Numbered from the stretch's first letter, positions 43,752 through 52,868 are shown. The stretch is DNA of 64,000 nucleotides from Candidatus Obscuribacterales bacterium (GCA_020050835.1 JAGVKB010000154.1:62001-126000); one strand, 5' to 3'. A program made the numbers and translations. Notes: generated by a model not told the origin, from the letters alone.

Positions 43752-45938
43752 TCAGCACTTAGTATAACCGCAGCTATGACACATATGACAAGCTTCAAAG
43801 TGGCTGAAAGAAGCGCCCCGGCTGCCGCATTCCGGACATGAGAGAGAATTTCTCGAAGCGGAGCCGGTCGCTGTTTGGTCTTGGTCAATCGGCTGTCTTT
43901 GGCTAAATTTGTCCTTATGCTTTGCGTCGGACCAAAGATTGTCTTGATGCTGACGGTCAGGGCAGGCTGGCTGTGCCATGAAAGCGTCTTGGCCAGCCGC
44001 TTCAATTAGCGATAAGGACGGAGCAGACAGGCGTGCCTTGGCAGCTCCGTCCGCCCGTAACGTCGACTGCCCGCTGCCGCGATGAACCTTCAAGGGTCGT
44101 GCTTGGCGAGCGTAAGCGACTTGGTCGCCCCCAGCGTCAGAGGTCGGGGGACTCATCGAAGTCCCCGCATTGCTGGCAGATACTGCTTTTTTTAGCGGAT
44201 CCGTGCGGCCGATATTGAGAACCTGAGTGCTTCGGCTGGTGTCTCGATAAACTGTAATTCCCTTCAATCCCCACTCGTAGGCTCTCAAATAAGCCTCTCG
44301 CACATTGTCGGGACCGGCTTGCGCCGGCAAATTGATCGTTTTAGAAACGGCGCAATCGGTGTGCTTCTGGAATGCCGCTTGCATTCTCACGTGCCAGACA
44401 GGTTCGATATCATGAGCACAGACAAAGAGCTGTTTGAGATCGGCTGGAATGCCTTCGACATGGCGTACCGATCCCTGCTCGGCTACTATCCGCATCAACT
44501 CATCGCTGTAGAACCCGCGCTCTCGGGCGGCTTTCTCAAATAACGGATTGACATCAACCAGCTCTTCACCACCCATTACTCTTCTGACGAAAGAAACCGC
44601 AAAGAGCGGCTCGATGCCGGAGCTAGTGCCAGCGATGATCGAGATGGTGCCGGTCGGAGCGATAGTTGTAACCGTGGCGTTGCGGAGAGGGAGCTTTTGT
44701 TGTCCCCAGGTGCTGTAAGGCCAGTTGGGAAATACTCCGCGCTCCGCAGCGAGCTGACCGGATGCAGCATGAGCCCGTCGATTAACGAAACTCATTACGG
44801 TCTCAGCCAGCTCGACAGCCTGATTTGAATCGTAAGCAACAGCCAGCTTGATCAGCGCCTCGGCCCATCCCATCACCCCTAGTCCGATCCGGCGATTGTT
44901 GAGCGCTACTTCGGAGATAAACGGCAAAGGATAACAGTTAGCTTCAACCACATCATCGAGAAAACGTACACTCAGATCAATTGTCTGACCTAACGCCTCC
45001 CAGTCGAACTGGTGTGACGACTCGCAGGCAAACGCCGCCAGATTGACTGAACCTAGATTGCAGGCATCACCGGGACCGAGCGGCTGCTCACCGCAAGGGT
45101 TCGTTGCCTCGATATCTTCAGTGCCGGGGATCGGCTGTCCGTTCTGCCCGATTGTTTGCACGAGCGGATCGCCGGCGTTGATGCGGTCGATAAACACAAT
45201 TCCCGGCTCTCCGGTGGCATGTGCATTCTCAATAATTTTGTCGAACAAGGAGCGAGCTCGTACGGTACGAACGGGCTTGCCATTGCGCGGGTTGACCAAA
45301 CAGAAATCGAGATCGTCTTTTACGGCCGCCATGAACTTGTCGGTGACTGCAACCGAAATATTGAAGTTGTTGAGCCGCGTCGTATCCCGTTTGCAAGAGA
45401 TGAATTCCTCAATGTCCGGATGGTCGACGTTAAGCATTCCCATATTGGCACCACGGCGAGTACCGCCCTGCCGAATCGCCTCAGTTGCAGCATCGTAGAC
45501 GGTCATGAAACTGACCGGACCGGAGGCGACTCCAGTGGTGGTGGCAACCCGATCCCGCGCCGGTCTCAGCCTGCTAAAGGAAAAGCCTGTGCCTCCTCCG
45601 GTTTGATGAATCAAGGCAGCGTTCTTGCAAGTCTCGAAAATCCCCTCCAGGGAATCGGGCACCGGCAAGACGAAACAAGCAGACAGCTGCCCGCGCTTCT
45701 TTCCGGCGTTCATCAAGGTAGGCGAATTAGGCATGAAGCGACATTCAATCATGGCGTCGTAAAAACGCTTCTCAAGTGCATTTACCGCCTGCTGGTCGCC
45801 GCCGAATTTGAGCTCGGCGGACGCGACACCACGAGCTACTCTTGCGAAAAGCTGCTCGGGACTTTCATTCAAATCCCCCTGCGCATCCCGCATTTGATAT
45901 CGTTTCTCAAGCACTCTGAGCGCGTTTTTGGAAAACAT
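43752..45938 (-). CDS. nrdJ: Adenosylcobalamin-dependent (class II) ribonucleotide reductase
   Basis: The 728-residue enzyme reduces ribonucleotides using coenzyme B12 as radical source. It begins with FSKNALRVLEKRY, typical of NrdJ. I therefore start at ATG 45938, where GGAG sits 8 nt upstream, though ATG 45980 is possible. Key parts are GGGTGFSFSRLRP, the active-site segment NPCGEQPLGPGDACNLGSVN, and PTGTISIIAGTSSGIEPLF. The C-terminus carries a zinc-ribbon-like Cys set (CPECGSRG...CHMCHSCGYTKC), whose cysteines re-reduce the active site. Being B12-dependent, it needs no small subunit and none is present. A probable NrdR box lies in the promoter, and dcd follows. Confidence 0.95.
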   Translation of the reverse strand: MFSKNALRVLEKRYQMRDAQGDLNESPEQLFARVARGVASAELKFGGDQQAVNALEKRFYDAMIECRFMPNSPTLMNAGKKRGQLSACFVLPVPDSLEGIFETCKNAALIHQTGGGTGFSFSRLRPARDRVATTTGVASGPVSFMTVYDAATEAIRQGGTRRGANMGMLNVDHPDIEEFISCKRDTTRLNNFNISVAVTDKFMAAVKDDLDFCLVNPRNGKPVRTVRARSLFDKIIENAHATGEPGIVFIDRINAGDPLVQTIGQNGQPIPGTEDIEATNPCGEQPLGPGDACNLGSVNLAAFACESSHQFDWEALGQTIDLSVRFLDDVVEANCYPLPFISEVALNNRRIGLGVMGWAEALIKLAVAYDSNQAVELAETVMSFVNRRAHAASGQLAAERGVFPNWPYSTWGQQKLPLRNATVTTIAPTGTISIIAGTSSGIEPLFAVSFVRRVMGGEELVDVNPLFEKAARERGFYSDELMRIVAEQGSVRHVEGIPADLKQLFVCAHDIEPVWHVRMQAAFQKHTDCAVSKTINLPAQAGPDNVREAYLRAYEWGLKGITVYRDTSRSTQVLNIGRTDPLKKAVSASNAGTSMSPPTSDAGGDQVAYARQARPLKVHRGSGQSTLRADGAAKARLSAPSLSLIEAAGQDAFMAQPACPDRQHQDNLWSDAKHKDKFSQRQPIDQDQTATGSASRNSLSCPECGSRGASFSHFEACHMCHSCGYTKC

Positions 45939-46025
45939 CGCCGGGACTCCATCCATCCTCGATCGAAATTGGATCGCCATTTTAGCTTTCAGTTCTACTG
46001 AAAACAGTATACCATCTTTTGTATG

Positions 46026-46072
46026 GCACTACATATAGCGTATATTATACACAGCCATCCCACCGGTAGTGT
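46026..46072 (-). promoter_or_regulatory. Probable NrdR boxes and promoter of nrdJ
   Basis: GCACTACATATAGCGT (46026-46041) matches the NrdR consensus aCaCwAtATaTwGtGt at 13 of 16 positions by eye. TATAAT on the minus strand (46044-46049) is directly next to it. A weaker second box lies exactly 31 bp away (46057-46072), with a perfect TAGTGT half-site over the expected -35. Paired boxes about three helical turns apart over the promoter is the standard NrdR arrangement. Confidence 0.55.
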
Positions 46073-46180
46073 GGTGCTTTGCTTTCCATGTAGAAAGATT
46101 GCCAAGAGACGAGCCGGGTCAAATTTAAGGCCGCCTAATCTCTGCGCAAGGCAGTCTGACCGGCGCCGTTTTGAAAGGAG

Positions 46181-47170
46181 CTAAATGCTCAAGTTGAGAT
46201 TCGAGCTATGGCCAGGGAATGCCTTCGCTTGCGGATTGATATAAGTCGCAGCGAAATTGACGGCAGTGGCAGCCTCAGCGGCACCGGTAGCGATCAACTT
46301 CAACTTGGCCGGATGGGTGGCGATATCGCCGGCGGCATAAATGCCTGGCAGATTTGTCTCCATCTTCTCGTTGACGATTAGCGCATTAGCTTCCATTGAC
46401 AATCCCCATGTCTTGAGGAAGTCCAGGTTAATCACAAAGCCGAGGCAGATGAGGATGGTATCGACATCCAGATTTTCTTCCTTGCCGGTTCGATTGTCGA
46501 AAACGGTCGCGCCATCAACTTGATTGGTGCCGAAAATCTGCTTGAGCTCGTAAAACGTTTTGACATCAACGCCGTTGTGCTTCATCTCATCGACTGATGT
46601 TTGCACCGCCCGAAATTGATCGCGCCGGTGAATCAACGTCACTGACGTCGATAGGTGCGAAAACTCGTTAGCCCAGTCGACTGCGGAATCACCGCCACCA
46701 ATAATGAGCACTTTTTTGTCCCGAAACTTCTCTTTGTTCTTGACCGCGTAAAAGATGTTTATATCTTCAAGCCCGCGATTGTGGTCGATATCGAGCTTCT
46801 TCGGCACACAGGCACCAGCTCCCAGCGCCAGCAAAACCGCTTTGGTGTAATGCTCGGGATTCTTATCCGTCACCACTTTGAGGGTCGTCTCATCAACCCG
46901 ATCGATGGTAGCGACCTTCTCACCCAAGCAGAAGGCCGGCTTGAACAGAGCAGCTTGCATTCCAAGATTTTTCGCCAGATCCTTGGCAAGAATTTTCGGA
47001 TGGCCCGCCACATCGTATACATATTTTTCTGGATAAAGTGCCGTCAGTTGACCGCCTAACTCGGGCAGGACGTCAATGACTTTCGTCTTTAGTCCACGAA
47101 GACCGCTGTAAAAGGCACCAAATAATCCGGTCGGCCCACCACCCACGATGGTAATGTCGTAAACATCCAT
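46181..47170 (-). CDS. NAD(P)H/FAD oxidoreductase, YumC-type ferredoxin--NADP+ reductase
   Basis: The 329-residue flavoprotein has the FAD loop IVGGGPTGLFGAFY (about residues 8-21), a NADP-binding loop IIGGGDSAVDWANEF (about 156-170) and the FAD C-terminal motif GIYAAGDIATHPAKLKLIATG. It looks like thioredoxin reductase but lacks the CxxC redox pair in the NADP domain. That places it in the YumC-type ferredoxin/flavodoxin-NADP+ reductase group. It would supply low-potential electrons in the cytoplasm. The segment AGHPKILAKDLAKNL near residue 56 is also family-typical. It lies 200 nt upstream of nrdJ on the same strand, and electron supply to the reductase is possible but not shown. Confidence 0.88.
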   Translation of the reverse strand: MDVYDITIVGGGPTGLFGAFYSGLRGLKTKVIDVLPELGGQLTALYPEKYVYDVAGHPKILAKDLAKNLGMQAALFKPAFCLGEKVATIDRVDETTLKVVTDKNPEHYTKAVLLALGAGACVPKKLDIDHNRGLEDINIFYAVKNKEKFRDKKVLIIGGGDSAVDWANEFSHLSTSVTLIHRRDQFRAVQTSVDEMKHNGVDVKTFYELKQIFGTNQVDGATVFDNRTGKEENLDVDTILICLGFVINLDFLKTWGLSMEANALIVNEKMETNLPGIYAAGDIATHPAKLKLIATGAAEAATAVNFAATYINPQAKAFPGHSSNLNLSI

Positions 47171-47483
47171 TATTCGAACAGAGTCTCCAGCAGCTTGAAG
47201 ATAGCCAAGCGGTTATTGTAATACACTCCCGCCAGTTGTTTCCGGTCTACGGCCTAATGAACGACGCAAAATGCAACATCTGCAAACGTTTAAAGCGGTC
47301 GACTTCCGGAGCCAATCGGCGAGTTACCAATATTTGAGACGTCAAAAGCCGGATGTACTGCCGCACGCCTATAAAACTTAATAAAGTTCCGACACAGCAG
47401 CTGACCGGACCGAAACTTCTTGAGTCAATCGACAACCCTGTTCGAGCCGCAGCAGAAGGCGCTCAAGCTCCTGCGAACAGGCC
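47171..47483. other. Divergent intergenic region
   Basis: These 313 nt lie between the flavoprotein and the aldo/keto reductase genes and must hold both promoters. Several 60-codon frames cross it but none has a start signal and composition that I trust. No strong dyad was found. Confidence 0.35.
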
Positions 47484-48437
47484 ATGAAGTATAGAGAGTT
47501 CGGCAGCAGCGGCATGAAGGTTTCGGAGGTCGGATTCGGAGCCTGGGCAATTGGCGGCAACGAGCACGGAAACAGCTACGGACCAACCGAGGACAAAATC
47601 TCACTGGAAGCAATCGCTAAAGCGATTGACTGCGGCTGCAATTTTTTCGATACAGCCGATGTCTACGGTTTTGGACATAGTGAAGAGCTCCTCGGTAAGG
47701 CAGTAAAGTCCCAGCGAGACAAAGTGCTGATTGCGACCAAAGCGGGCGGCGACTTCTATCGCGGCGCCGGCAGGCAGAACTTCAGCGAGCAATATATTAG
47801 ATTCGCACTCGACAAGAGTCTCGAGCGCTTGAAGACCGACTACGTTGATGTCTACCAGCTCCACAATCCACCGCTCAAACTAATCGAGCAAGCGGCTACC
47901 TACGCGATCCTTCAAGAGTTGAAGCGCGAAGGAAAGATCAGAGCCTGGGGTATCTCCATCTTCGACCCGGTCGAAGGGTTGTCGGCGCTGAAAGTGGGTC
48001 GCCCCGACTGCTTGCAAGTGGTCTACAACCTGTTCACCCAGAAGCCGTCCGAAGAGTTGCTACCCCGCGCCCGGCAGGCCGGTTGCGCGATCATTGCCAG
48101 AGAACCGCTTGCCAATGGGTTTCTGACCGGCAAGTACAACAGCGACAGCACCTTTGCAATTGGTGATATCAGAAGAGATTGGCCTGCATCTTACGTTCAG
48201 GCGCGCATTCTCGCCACCGAGCGACTGCGCGCCAGCTTAAGAGGTACGACATTGACTCTGGCGCAATTAGCGCTCAAATTCACTTTAGCCGACGAATCGG
48301 TTTCGGTCGTCATCCCGGGCATCAAAACGGCTGAACAGGCGCAAGAGAACCTGGCGGCTTCCGATGCTGCCGACTTGATTCAATCCGAACTAGCCTTGCT
48401 CGATGAGTTGCACAAAAGCAACTTCGGGCTCACCTGA
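47484..48437 (+). CDS. Aldo/keto reductase
   Basis: The 317-residue TIM-barrel enzyme has the family catalytic tetrad region. The opening is MKYREFGSSGMKVSEVGFGAWAIGG; the Asp and Tyr lie in FFDTADVYGFGHSEELLG, the Lys in KVLIATKAG, and the His in DVYQLHNPP. The NADPH-binding end IPGIKTAEQAQENLAA is also clear. Such enzymes reduce carbonyls, often sugars or small aldehydes, with NADPH. The length is normal and no domain is added. It stands alone on the plus strand, convergent with the His-rich membrane protein gene. The substrate cannot be predicted. Confidence 0.9.
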   Translation: MKYREFGSSGMKVSEVGFGAWAIGGNEHGNSYGPTEDKISLEAIAKAIDCGCNFFDTADVYGFGHSEELLGKAVKSQRDKVLIATKAGGDFYRGAGRQNFSEQYIRFALDKSLERLKTDYVDVYQLHNPPLKLIEQAATYAILQELKREGKIRAWGISIFDPVEGLSALKVGRPDCLQVVYNLFTQKPSEELLPRARQAGCAIIAREPLANGFLTGKYNSDSTFAIGDIRRDWPASYVQARILATERLRASLRGTTLTLAQLALKFTLADESVSVVIPGIKTAEQAQENLAASDAADLIQSELALLDELHKSNFGLT

Positions 48438-48479
48438 AAGACGATTCTGCTCTTCAATTGCCATCCCAGACAGCGTCAA

Positions 48480-49226
48480 TTAGCGACTGGTGATTGTCTT
48501 TACTCGCACGCCGTCACCATTGTGAATCGGCACCATATAAGCACCGGACCCAGAAGTTGCGACAGGGTGAAAGGAAGGGCCGACGGAAGTATGGTCAGGC
48601 ATAGTGCGCAGATTGGCGGCCGAACCAAACAGCGGGTGATAACCGGGCTGTGGTTGCACGGGCCGCTCAGAGGGACCGCGGTTGACGACAGCGGCAACCG
48701 AAGCTCCGGAGCCAGCCGGACTTGCCGTTGCTTCGTCGCCCGACTTCGGCACATAAACCATGCCCATTGTAGAGCCGGTTCTGATCGGCATCGCGTGCCG
48801 GATGCCGGCTACCAGCTGGCGATCGGCGTGCGCGGTAGAAGAGTACCCACCCTTGTTGCCGAGCACCTGATTGGCATAAGGCTCGTGATGGCGCACCCAG
48901 TAGATTACCCCCAGCCAGGCGGTGAAACCTGCGAAGAGCAAAAGAAACATAGTATTTGGCGTCACGTTAATACCCTGGAAGATATCGGTGAGCTTAATAG
49001 CCTGCAGAGAGCCCGCCCAGTTTCCTGGACCGGGCGACGACTGGTGATGAGCCTGGTGACCGTGCTCGCCGTGATGCTCGTGATCCAGCCCCAACAAGTG
49101 AGAGAGGAAGCTGTGATTGTGATGTCCGTGATTCAAACCGAGCGAGTGCGAAAGCCCCTGACCGTCGCCACCATGACCAGCATGCAAATGCCCGCCGTGC
49201 TGTCCCTGATGACCCATGTCGCTCAT
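48480..49226 (-). CDS. Histidine-rich single-span membrane protein
   Basis: I start at ATG 49226 (MSDMGHQG), which has AGAGGG 6 nt upstream, giving 248 residues. The first 60 residues hold about 18 histidines in Gly/His runs (GHQGQH, HGHHNH, HEHHGEHGH), a likely metal-binding tail. A single hydrophobic helix, FLLLFAGFTAWLGVIYWV, spans about residues 95-113. The C-terminal half is Gly/Ser/Pro-rich with aromatic patches and no motif. The family is not recognised. Metal storage, metal sensing or a chaperone role is suggested only by composition. It stands alone between the aldo/keto reductase and a coiled-coil protein gene. Confidence 0.7.
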   Translation of the reverse strand: MSDMGHQGQHGGHLHAGHGGDGQGLSHSLGLNHGHHNHSFLSHLLGLDHEHHGEHGHQAHHQSSPGPGNWAGSLQAIKLTDIFQGINVTPNTMFLLLFAGFTAWLGVIYWVRHHEPYANQVLGNKGGYSSTAHADRQLVAGIRHAMPIRTGSTMGMVYVPKSGDEATASPAGSGASVAAVVNRGPSERPVQPQPGYHPLFGSAANLRTMPDHTSVGPSFHPVATSGSGAYMVPIHNGDGVRVKTITSR

Positions 49227-49456
49227 AGCTAGCCCTCTTGCCGGAAGCTTATGACAACCCAATCCCAAGATTATTCTATATAACTACAGATGAGTGTAAA
49301 GAGCCGCGACGGTCTTCAGTGGGAATCACCACATTTCTTTATTTTTATACACACGCCGGAGCCAGACTGCCTGAGCGAGCCTTTCCCAGCATGGTAATTC
49401 GTGTGGCGCTGTCGGGTTGGCTAAAGCGAGCTGCTCGTTGAGCCCGGGACGAGTCC

Positions 49457-49879
49457 TTAGGCGGTCTCGACTCCTTCCAACTTGGCCACTTGCACCCTCA
49501 AGGCTTCAACTGTTCTTGGAATCTCGAAAAGGGCCGGCAGCTTCTCTTCGATCGAAGTGATATGCCTGGTCATTTCAATTGATTTTTCCATCAGCCGAAT
49601 GAGAATCTGCTGCGTGGCGATCAGCTGCCTCTGGTTCTCAATCAACTGATTGGCAATCGTCGCAGTCTCGACTCGTTGATCGACCGAAAAGGTGATCAAT
49701 TGCGAGAAGCGATCGATCAGTTTTTCGATCTGAGCCCCGTTAACTGCTTCACCAGCGACGGTGGCATCGGCCGATCCGGATTTATCCGTCTGCGACGCCC
49801 CTTCAAAAAAAGTTTCGAAACCCTCGAGCCCGAGATTGGACTCCACCTTTTCTACAGGTTTACGCTTTGGTTCAGGCAT
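49457..49879 (-). CDS. Small coiled-coil protein
   Basis: The 140-residue product starts at ATG 49879 behind GAGGAA; a TTG five codons earlier is less likely. The first 55 residues are polar and acidic. From about residue 60 to the end the sequence is long amphipathic helix with heptad Leu/Ile spacing (IENQRQLIATQQILIRLMEKSIEM), so a dimeric coiled coil is likely. No membrane segment or catalytic motif is present. I do not recognise the family. The genes on both sides are unrelated, so context does not help. Confidence 0.6.
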   Translation of the reverse strand: MPEPKRKPVEKVESNLGLEGFETFFEGASQTDKSGSADATVAGEAVNGAQIEKLIDRFSQLITFSVDQRVETATIANQLIENQRQLIATQQILIRLMEKSIEMTRHITSIEEKLPALFEIPRTVEALRVQVAKLEGVETA

Positions 49880-50021
49880 CGGTATTCCTCGCAAATAGCC
49901 CGCGCTTACTACGCGAATGGCCCCCGTCCGTGGTGGCGCTCTTAAGAATTATAACTAATGCGATCAAATAGGCAAGTGCAAACAGCATCTAATCGACGAA
50001 AAAAATCGAATTTGTCGAAAT

Positions 50022-51317
50022 CTAATTCTCGGCGACGATTTCGCCACGTTTCAACGTCATAGATACGGGATTCCAGCCCAGGTTATACGGAATCTCCTCA
50101 AGCTGTCCGACCGCAAAGATTACGATATCGGCCTGAAAACCAGGACGGATCTGCCCTAGTCGATCGCCACGACCGACAGCGTAAGCAGCGTTGATTGTGA
50201 GCGCCGTCAGAGCCTCTTCCGGCGTCATCCTCAAATGCATGCACGAAAGGCCCCAGATTAGCGGCAGCGAGAATATGTGGCACGAACCAGGATTGAAATC
50301 AGATCCCAAAGCAACGGCCGCACCACTGTCGATCAATTTGCGAGCAGGCGCGTGTTCGCTCAAATTCAAGAAGAAGGAGGTGCCAGGCAAGAGCACGGCC
50401 ACTGTATCGGATTGAGCCAGCAGAGCTATTTCCGCATCACTGACATTGAGCAAATGATCGGCGCTGGCGGCTTTCAGCTCGACGGCAAGACTGGTGGCGC
50501 CCAGGTTGGCAAACTCGTCGGCATGAACCTTCGGCTTGAGTCCCAATTTCGCACCGGCTTCAAGGATTCGCCTGGTCTCATCGACCGTGAAATAGCCCTG
50601 ATCGCAGAAAACATCATTGAATAAATCTCGGAGCCGGCCTTCGGAATCGGCCAGGTATTGGCGGGCTACTTGCGGCAGCATGGTTGTGATGATCTGGTCG
50701 ACATAGGTGGCGCGGTCGCATTCCGGTGGAACCGCATGGGCCGGCATAAAGGTCGGCACCAGTTCAACCGGCTGCAGCGCCGACAGCTGGACGACAGCTT
50801 CGAGCATGCGCAATTCGCTTTCGAGATCCAATCCATAACCTGTCTTCACTTCACAAGTGGTGGTGCCCGTATGCAGCATATTCTTCAGCCGCGACTTCCC
50901 CAACCGGACCAGTTCGGGCAAACTCGCCGACCGTGTCGCTTTCATGCTCGCTACAATGCCACCGCCGGCTGCTGCGATCTCCAGATACTTTTTGCCCTGG
51001 CACCGCATGATGAACTCGTTTGCGCGATTGCCGGCGAAGATCAGATGAGTATGAGGGTCCACCAGGCCTGGTGTCACTAGCTTTCCGGTGGCATCGACCA
51101 AAACAGTATTATCAGTCGGGCGAAACTCCGCCAGCACCGATTGGGCCGGTCCGGCAGCGACAATGGCGCCAGCGCGGATGGCGACGGCAGCATCCTTCAC
51201 GCGTCTCAGTTCGCCCATCTGCTTGCCATGGGCTGAACCAGAGTCGACGTACGGTGTTGCGAGTTCGCCTACCGGATGGATCAGTACGTCTATTGATGAA
51301 TCGCGACTTGCTGACAT
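50022..51317 (-). CDS. hutI: Imidazolonepropionase
   Basis: The 431-residue amidohydrolase opens the imidazolone ring in histidine breakdown, giving formiminoglutamate. The metal site starts with VDPHTHLIFAGNRANEF (about residues 86-102) and continues with GTTTCEVKTGYGLD, the HADEFAN segment and LGSDFNPGS near the C-terminus. All match HutI closely. The length is typical. The other hut genes (hutH, hutU, hutG) are not in the window, so the pathway would be scattered or partial. The start at 51317 has no strong ribosome binding site, and the frame is well supported by sequence from residue 50 on. Confidence 0.92.
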   Translation of the reverse strand: MSASRDSSIDVLIHPVGELATPYVDSGSAHGKQMGELRRVKDAAVAIRAGAIVAAGPAQSVLAEFRPTDNTVLVDATGKLVTPGLVDPHTHLIFAGNRANEFIMRCQGKKYLEIAAAGGGIVASMKATRSASLPELVRLGKSRLKNMLHTGTTTCEVKTGYGLDLESELRMLEAVVQLSALQPVELVPTFMPAHAVPPECDRATYVDQIITTMLPQVARQYLADSEGRLRDLFNDVFCDQGYFTVDETRRILEAGAKLGLKPKVHADEFANLGATSLAVELKAASADHLLNVSDAEIALLAQSDTVAVLLPGTSFFLNLSEHAPARKLIDSGAAVALGSDFNPGSCHIFSLPLIWGLSCMHLRMTPEEALTALTINAAYAVGRGDRLGQIRPGFQADIVIFAVGQLEEIPYNLGWNPVSMTLKRGEIVAEN

Positions 51318-51624
51318 CGTGTGAATTATACCGTCTCCGAGCGCACCGCGAGCCGGAATTCACCATGAGAAAAGGGCGGCGACACCGGACTACCTAACTC
51401 GAAAGTCCGGCACGGCTATCTCGGTCATACATACAGAAAGCTTGATTCGCCAGAAGTTCATCTGCGCTCCCCCACCCCGAAGGCGTATGCATAAGCCGGC
51501 GATTCGATATCGCATCCGTTCCCGCAACTGATACCACTGGCAGTGCAATCCTACGCCGCCTTGCGTAACCAGGGACTTCAATCGCCGGTCGGATTGTTGA
51601 CTCGAATTGAGGACAGCAGATTAA
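51318..51624. other. Intergenic region, no gene seen
   Basis: These 307 nt separate hutI from the Cas4-like gene, both on the minus strand. It holds the hutI promoter in principle. Short frames here (for example 51390-51581 on the minus strand) lack start signals and family likeness. Confidence 0.35.
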
Positions 51625-52398
51625 TCAGGCGCTTCTGCACATCGACGCCGGATCGTCGAATTGTCCCATGGCGGTACATTTGTTCAGAAACTCGCAGCGG
51701 GCACAGAGTTGATTGCGATGCGGCGCGAAGTCGGACGGATCTTTCATCTCGTCGACGGTCTTGACCAACTCCGGCCAATGCAAGCGATACAGGCTCTCGT
51801 CGAGAACGTAGCTCGCCGGCATAACACCATTGGGTCCGAGCCGGGCAAATGTCATCACCAGCTGCTCGAAAGGCCAGCGGCAATGGAGCCGTTCTGCCAG
51901 AAACTGTCTCACTTGAATGGACGGTGACGGCCAGGCTGGATTGAGCGGTTTAAGTGGATTGACGTGGAAATCCACAAACTCCATCTTCTTCTCACGCGGA
52001 TACCACAAGATAAGGTCGAATGTGTCCTCTAGGTAGACGCGATCGTGCGGAATACGCGCGCGCACCTTCAAACTCACGCCCACTATCTGCGCACCTTCCG
52101 GCTTATAGGGGGCGTTGACATAATGAATCAGACACTTATAGACGAACAAGAATGCCTTCACTCCCTCATCCGGGCCGATCTTATCGACCGGCCAGTGCTG
52201 CCCCATAAACTTTTGAACCTGATTGACCGTAGTGATTCGGCCGCGATTGATCTCTGCCAAGGCTTTGAGAAGAAACCGCTTACAAATACTGCTTGTCGGC
52301 TCTGAGCGCTCCTCCGGTTTCAGAAAAGCAAGTTGATACGCCCTCCGGCAAACTCGGAACGTCTCAATCATAGGAGGAGTAAGCAAAGTCCTATCCAT
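51625..52398 (-). CDS. PD-(D/E)XK nuclease-fold protein with Cas4/AddB-like cysteines
   Basis: The 257-residue protein has one Cys near the N-terminus (C17 in FRVCRRAYQ) and three near the C-terminus (C232-x2-C235-x5-C241). This is the spacing that binds a 4Fe-4S cluster in Cas4, AddB and Dna2. The central domain has LEDTFDLI (123-130), giving D128, then MEFVDFHV, giving D143. In active members the latter reads D-x-K; here position 145 is His. The final nuclease Lys is therefore missing in the expected place. A C-terminal FAPHRNQLCARC resembles the RecB-family QxxxY region only weakly. The start has AGGGGGT 6 nt upstream. An autonomous repair or processing role, or a non-catalytic Fe-S protein, is possible. 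Confidence 0.7.
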   Translation of the reverse strand: MDRTLLTPPMIETFRVCRRAYQLAFLKPEERSEPTSSICKRFLLKALAEINRGRITTVNQVQKFMGQHWPVDKIGPDEGVKAFLFVYKCLIHYVNAPYKPEGAQIVGVSLKVRARIPHDRVYLEDTFDLILWYPREKKMEFVDFHVNPLKPLNPAWPSPSIQVRQFLAERLHCRWPFEQLVMTFARLGPNGVMPASYVLDESLYRLHWPELVKTVDEMKDPSDFAPHRNQLCARCEFLNKCTAMGQFDDPASMCRSA

Positions 52399-52854
52399 TT
52401 CGGACCCCCTTTCGAAATTACCGTACTTTTGTATGTCATACTAATATATAGTATGACATCTGGGCCAGTCAAATAAAAAGTGAGCACCCAATCTCTAATT
52501 TCTATCTTTCCCGCACTCGACAGACCGAAACCGGCTTGACATCAACATTTCAGCAGACATATCCGCTACGAGCCCAAACAGATTCAGCACCAGCAGGCAC
52601 TTGCATATACTCGAAGCGAGTGGAGCCGGAGCAAGCACCAGCTCCAGACCTGGACGGACAGGCTGGTTAGCAGCATGCCTACAACAAGATTGCATTCCTT
52701 TATATGAAGATGACGAGATCTAAAGATGGCTGGGTCAAAGTAGACCGCCCGGAAAAGAAGCAGCCATTCATGCGATTTTCCGAGATAATTAAGGCTCAAT
52801 CGAACCTTTATGCGCCAACAACGTATATAGAATTGGGGGGGTTCGTTCAAAGTC
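52399..52854. other. Divergent intergenic region with operator and a possible mini-gene
   Basis: These 456 nt between the Cas4-like gene and xseA hold a perfect palindrome (52433-52459) over the leftward promoter and a plus-strand 54-codon frame starting at 52704. Both are listed separately. The rest shows no feature. Confidence 0.45.
52433..52459 (-). promoter_or_regulatory. Perfect 11-bp palindromic operator over the Cas4-like gene promoter
   Basis: ATGTCATACTA (52433-52443) and TAGTATGACAT (52449-52459) are exact complements around 5 nt (ATATA). On the minus strand the centre contains TATATT, a plausible -10 about 45-50 bp upstream of the ATG at 52398. A dimeric repressor such as a TetR- or LexA-like protein is expected; the sequence is not one I recognise. 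Confidence 0.6.
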
Positions 52855-52868
52855 ATGTCACTCTATAG
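52704..52868 (+). CDS. Possible small protein ahead of xseA
   Basis: A 54-codon frame starts at ATG 52704 and overlaps the xseA start by 14 nt. The product is charged and looks protein-like (SKDGWVKVDRPEKKQPFMRF, then SEIIKAQSNLY). There is no clear ribosome binding site; a second ATG two codons later is equally weak. If real, it may couple translation to xseA. Confidence 0.3.
   Translation: MKMTRSKDGWVKVDRPEKKQPFMRFSEIIKAQSNLYAPTTYIELGGFVQSHVTL

Noticed and set aside
45156-46001. A 281-codon plus-strand open frame
   Set aside because: It is antisense to nrdJ and crosses its promoter; no start signal or domain.
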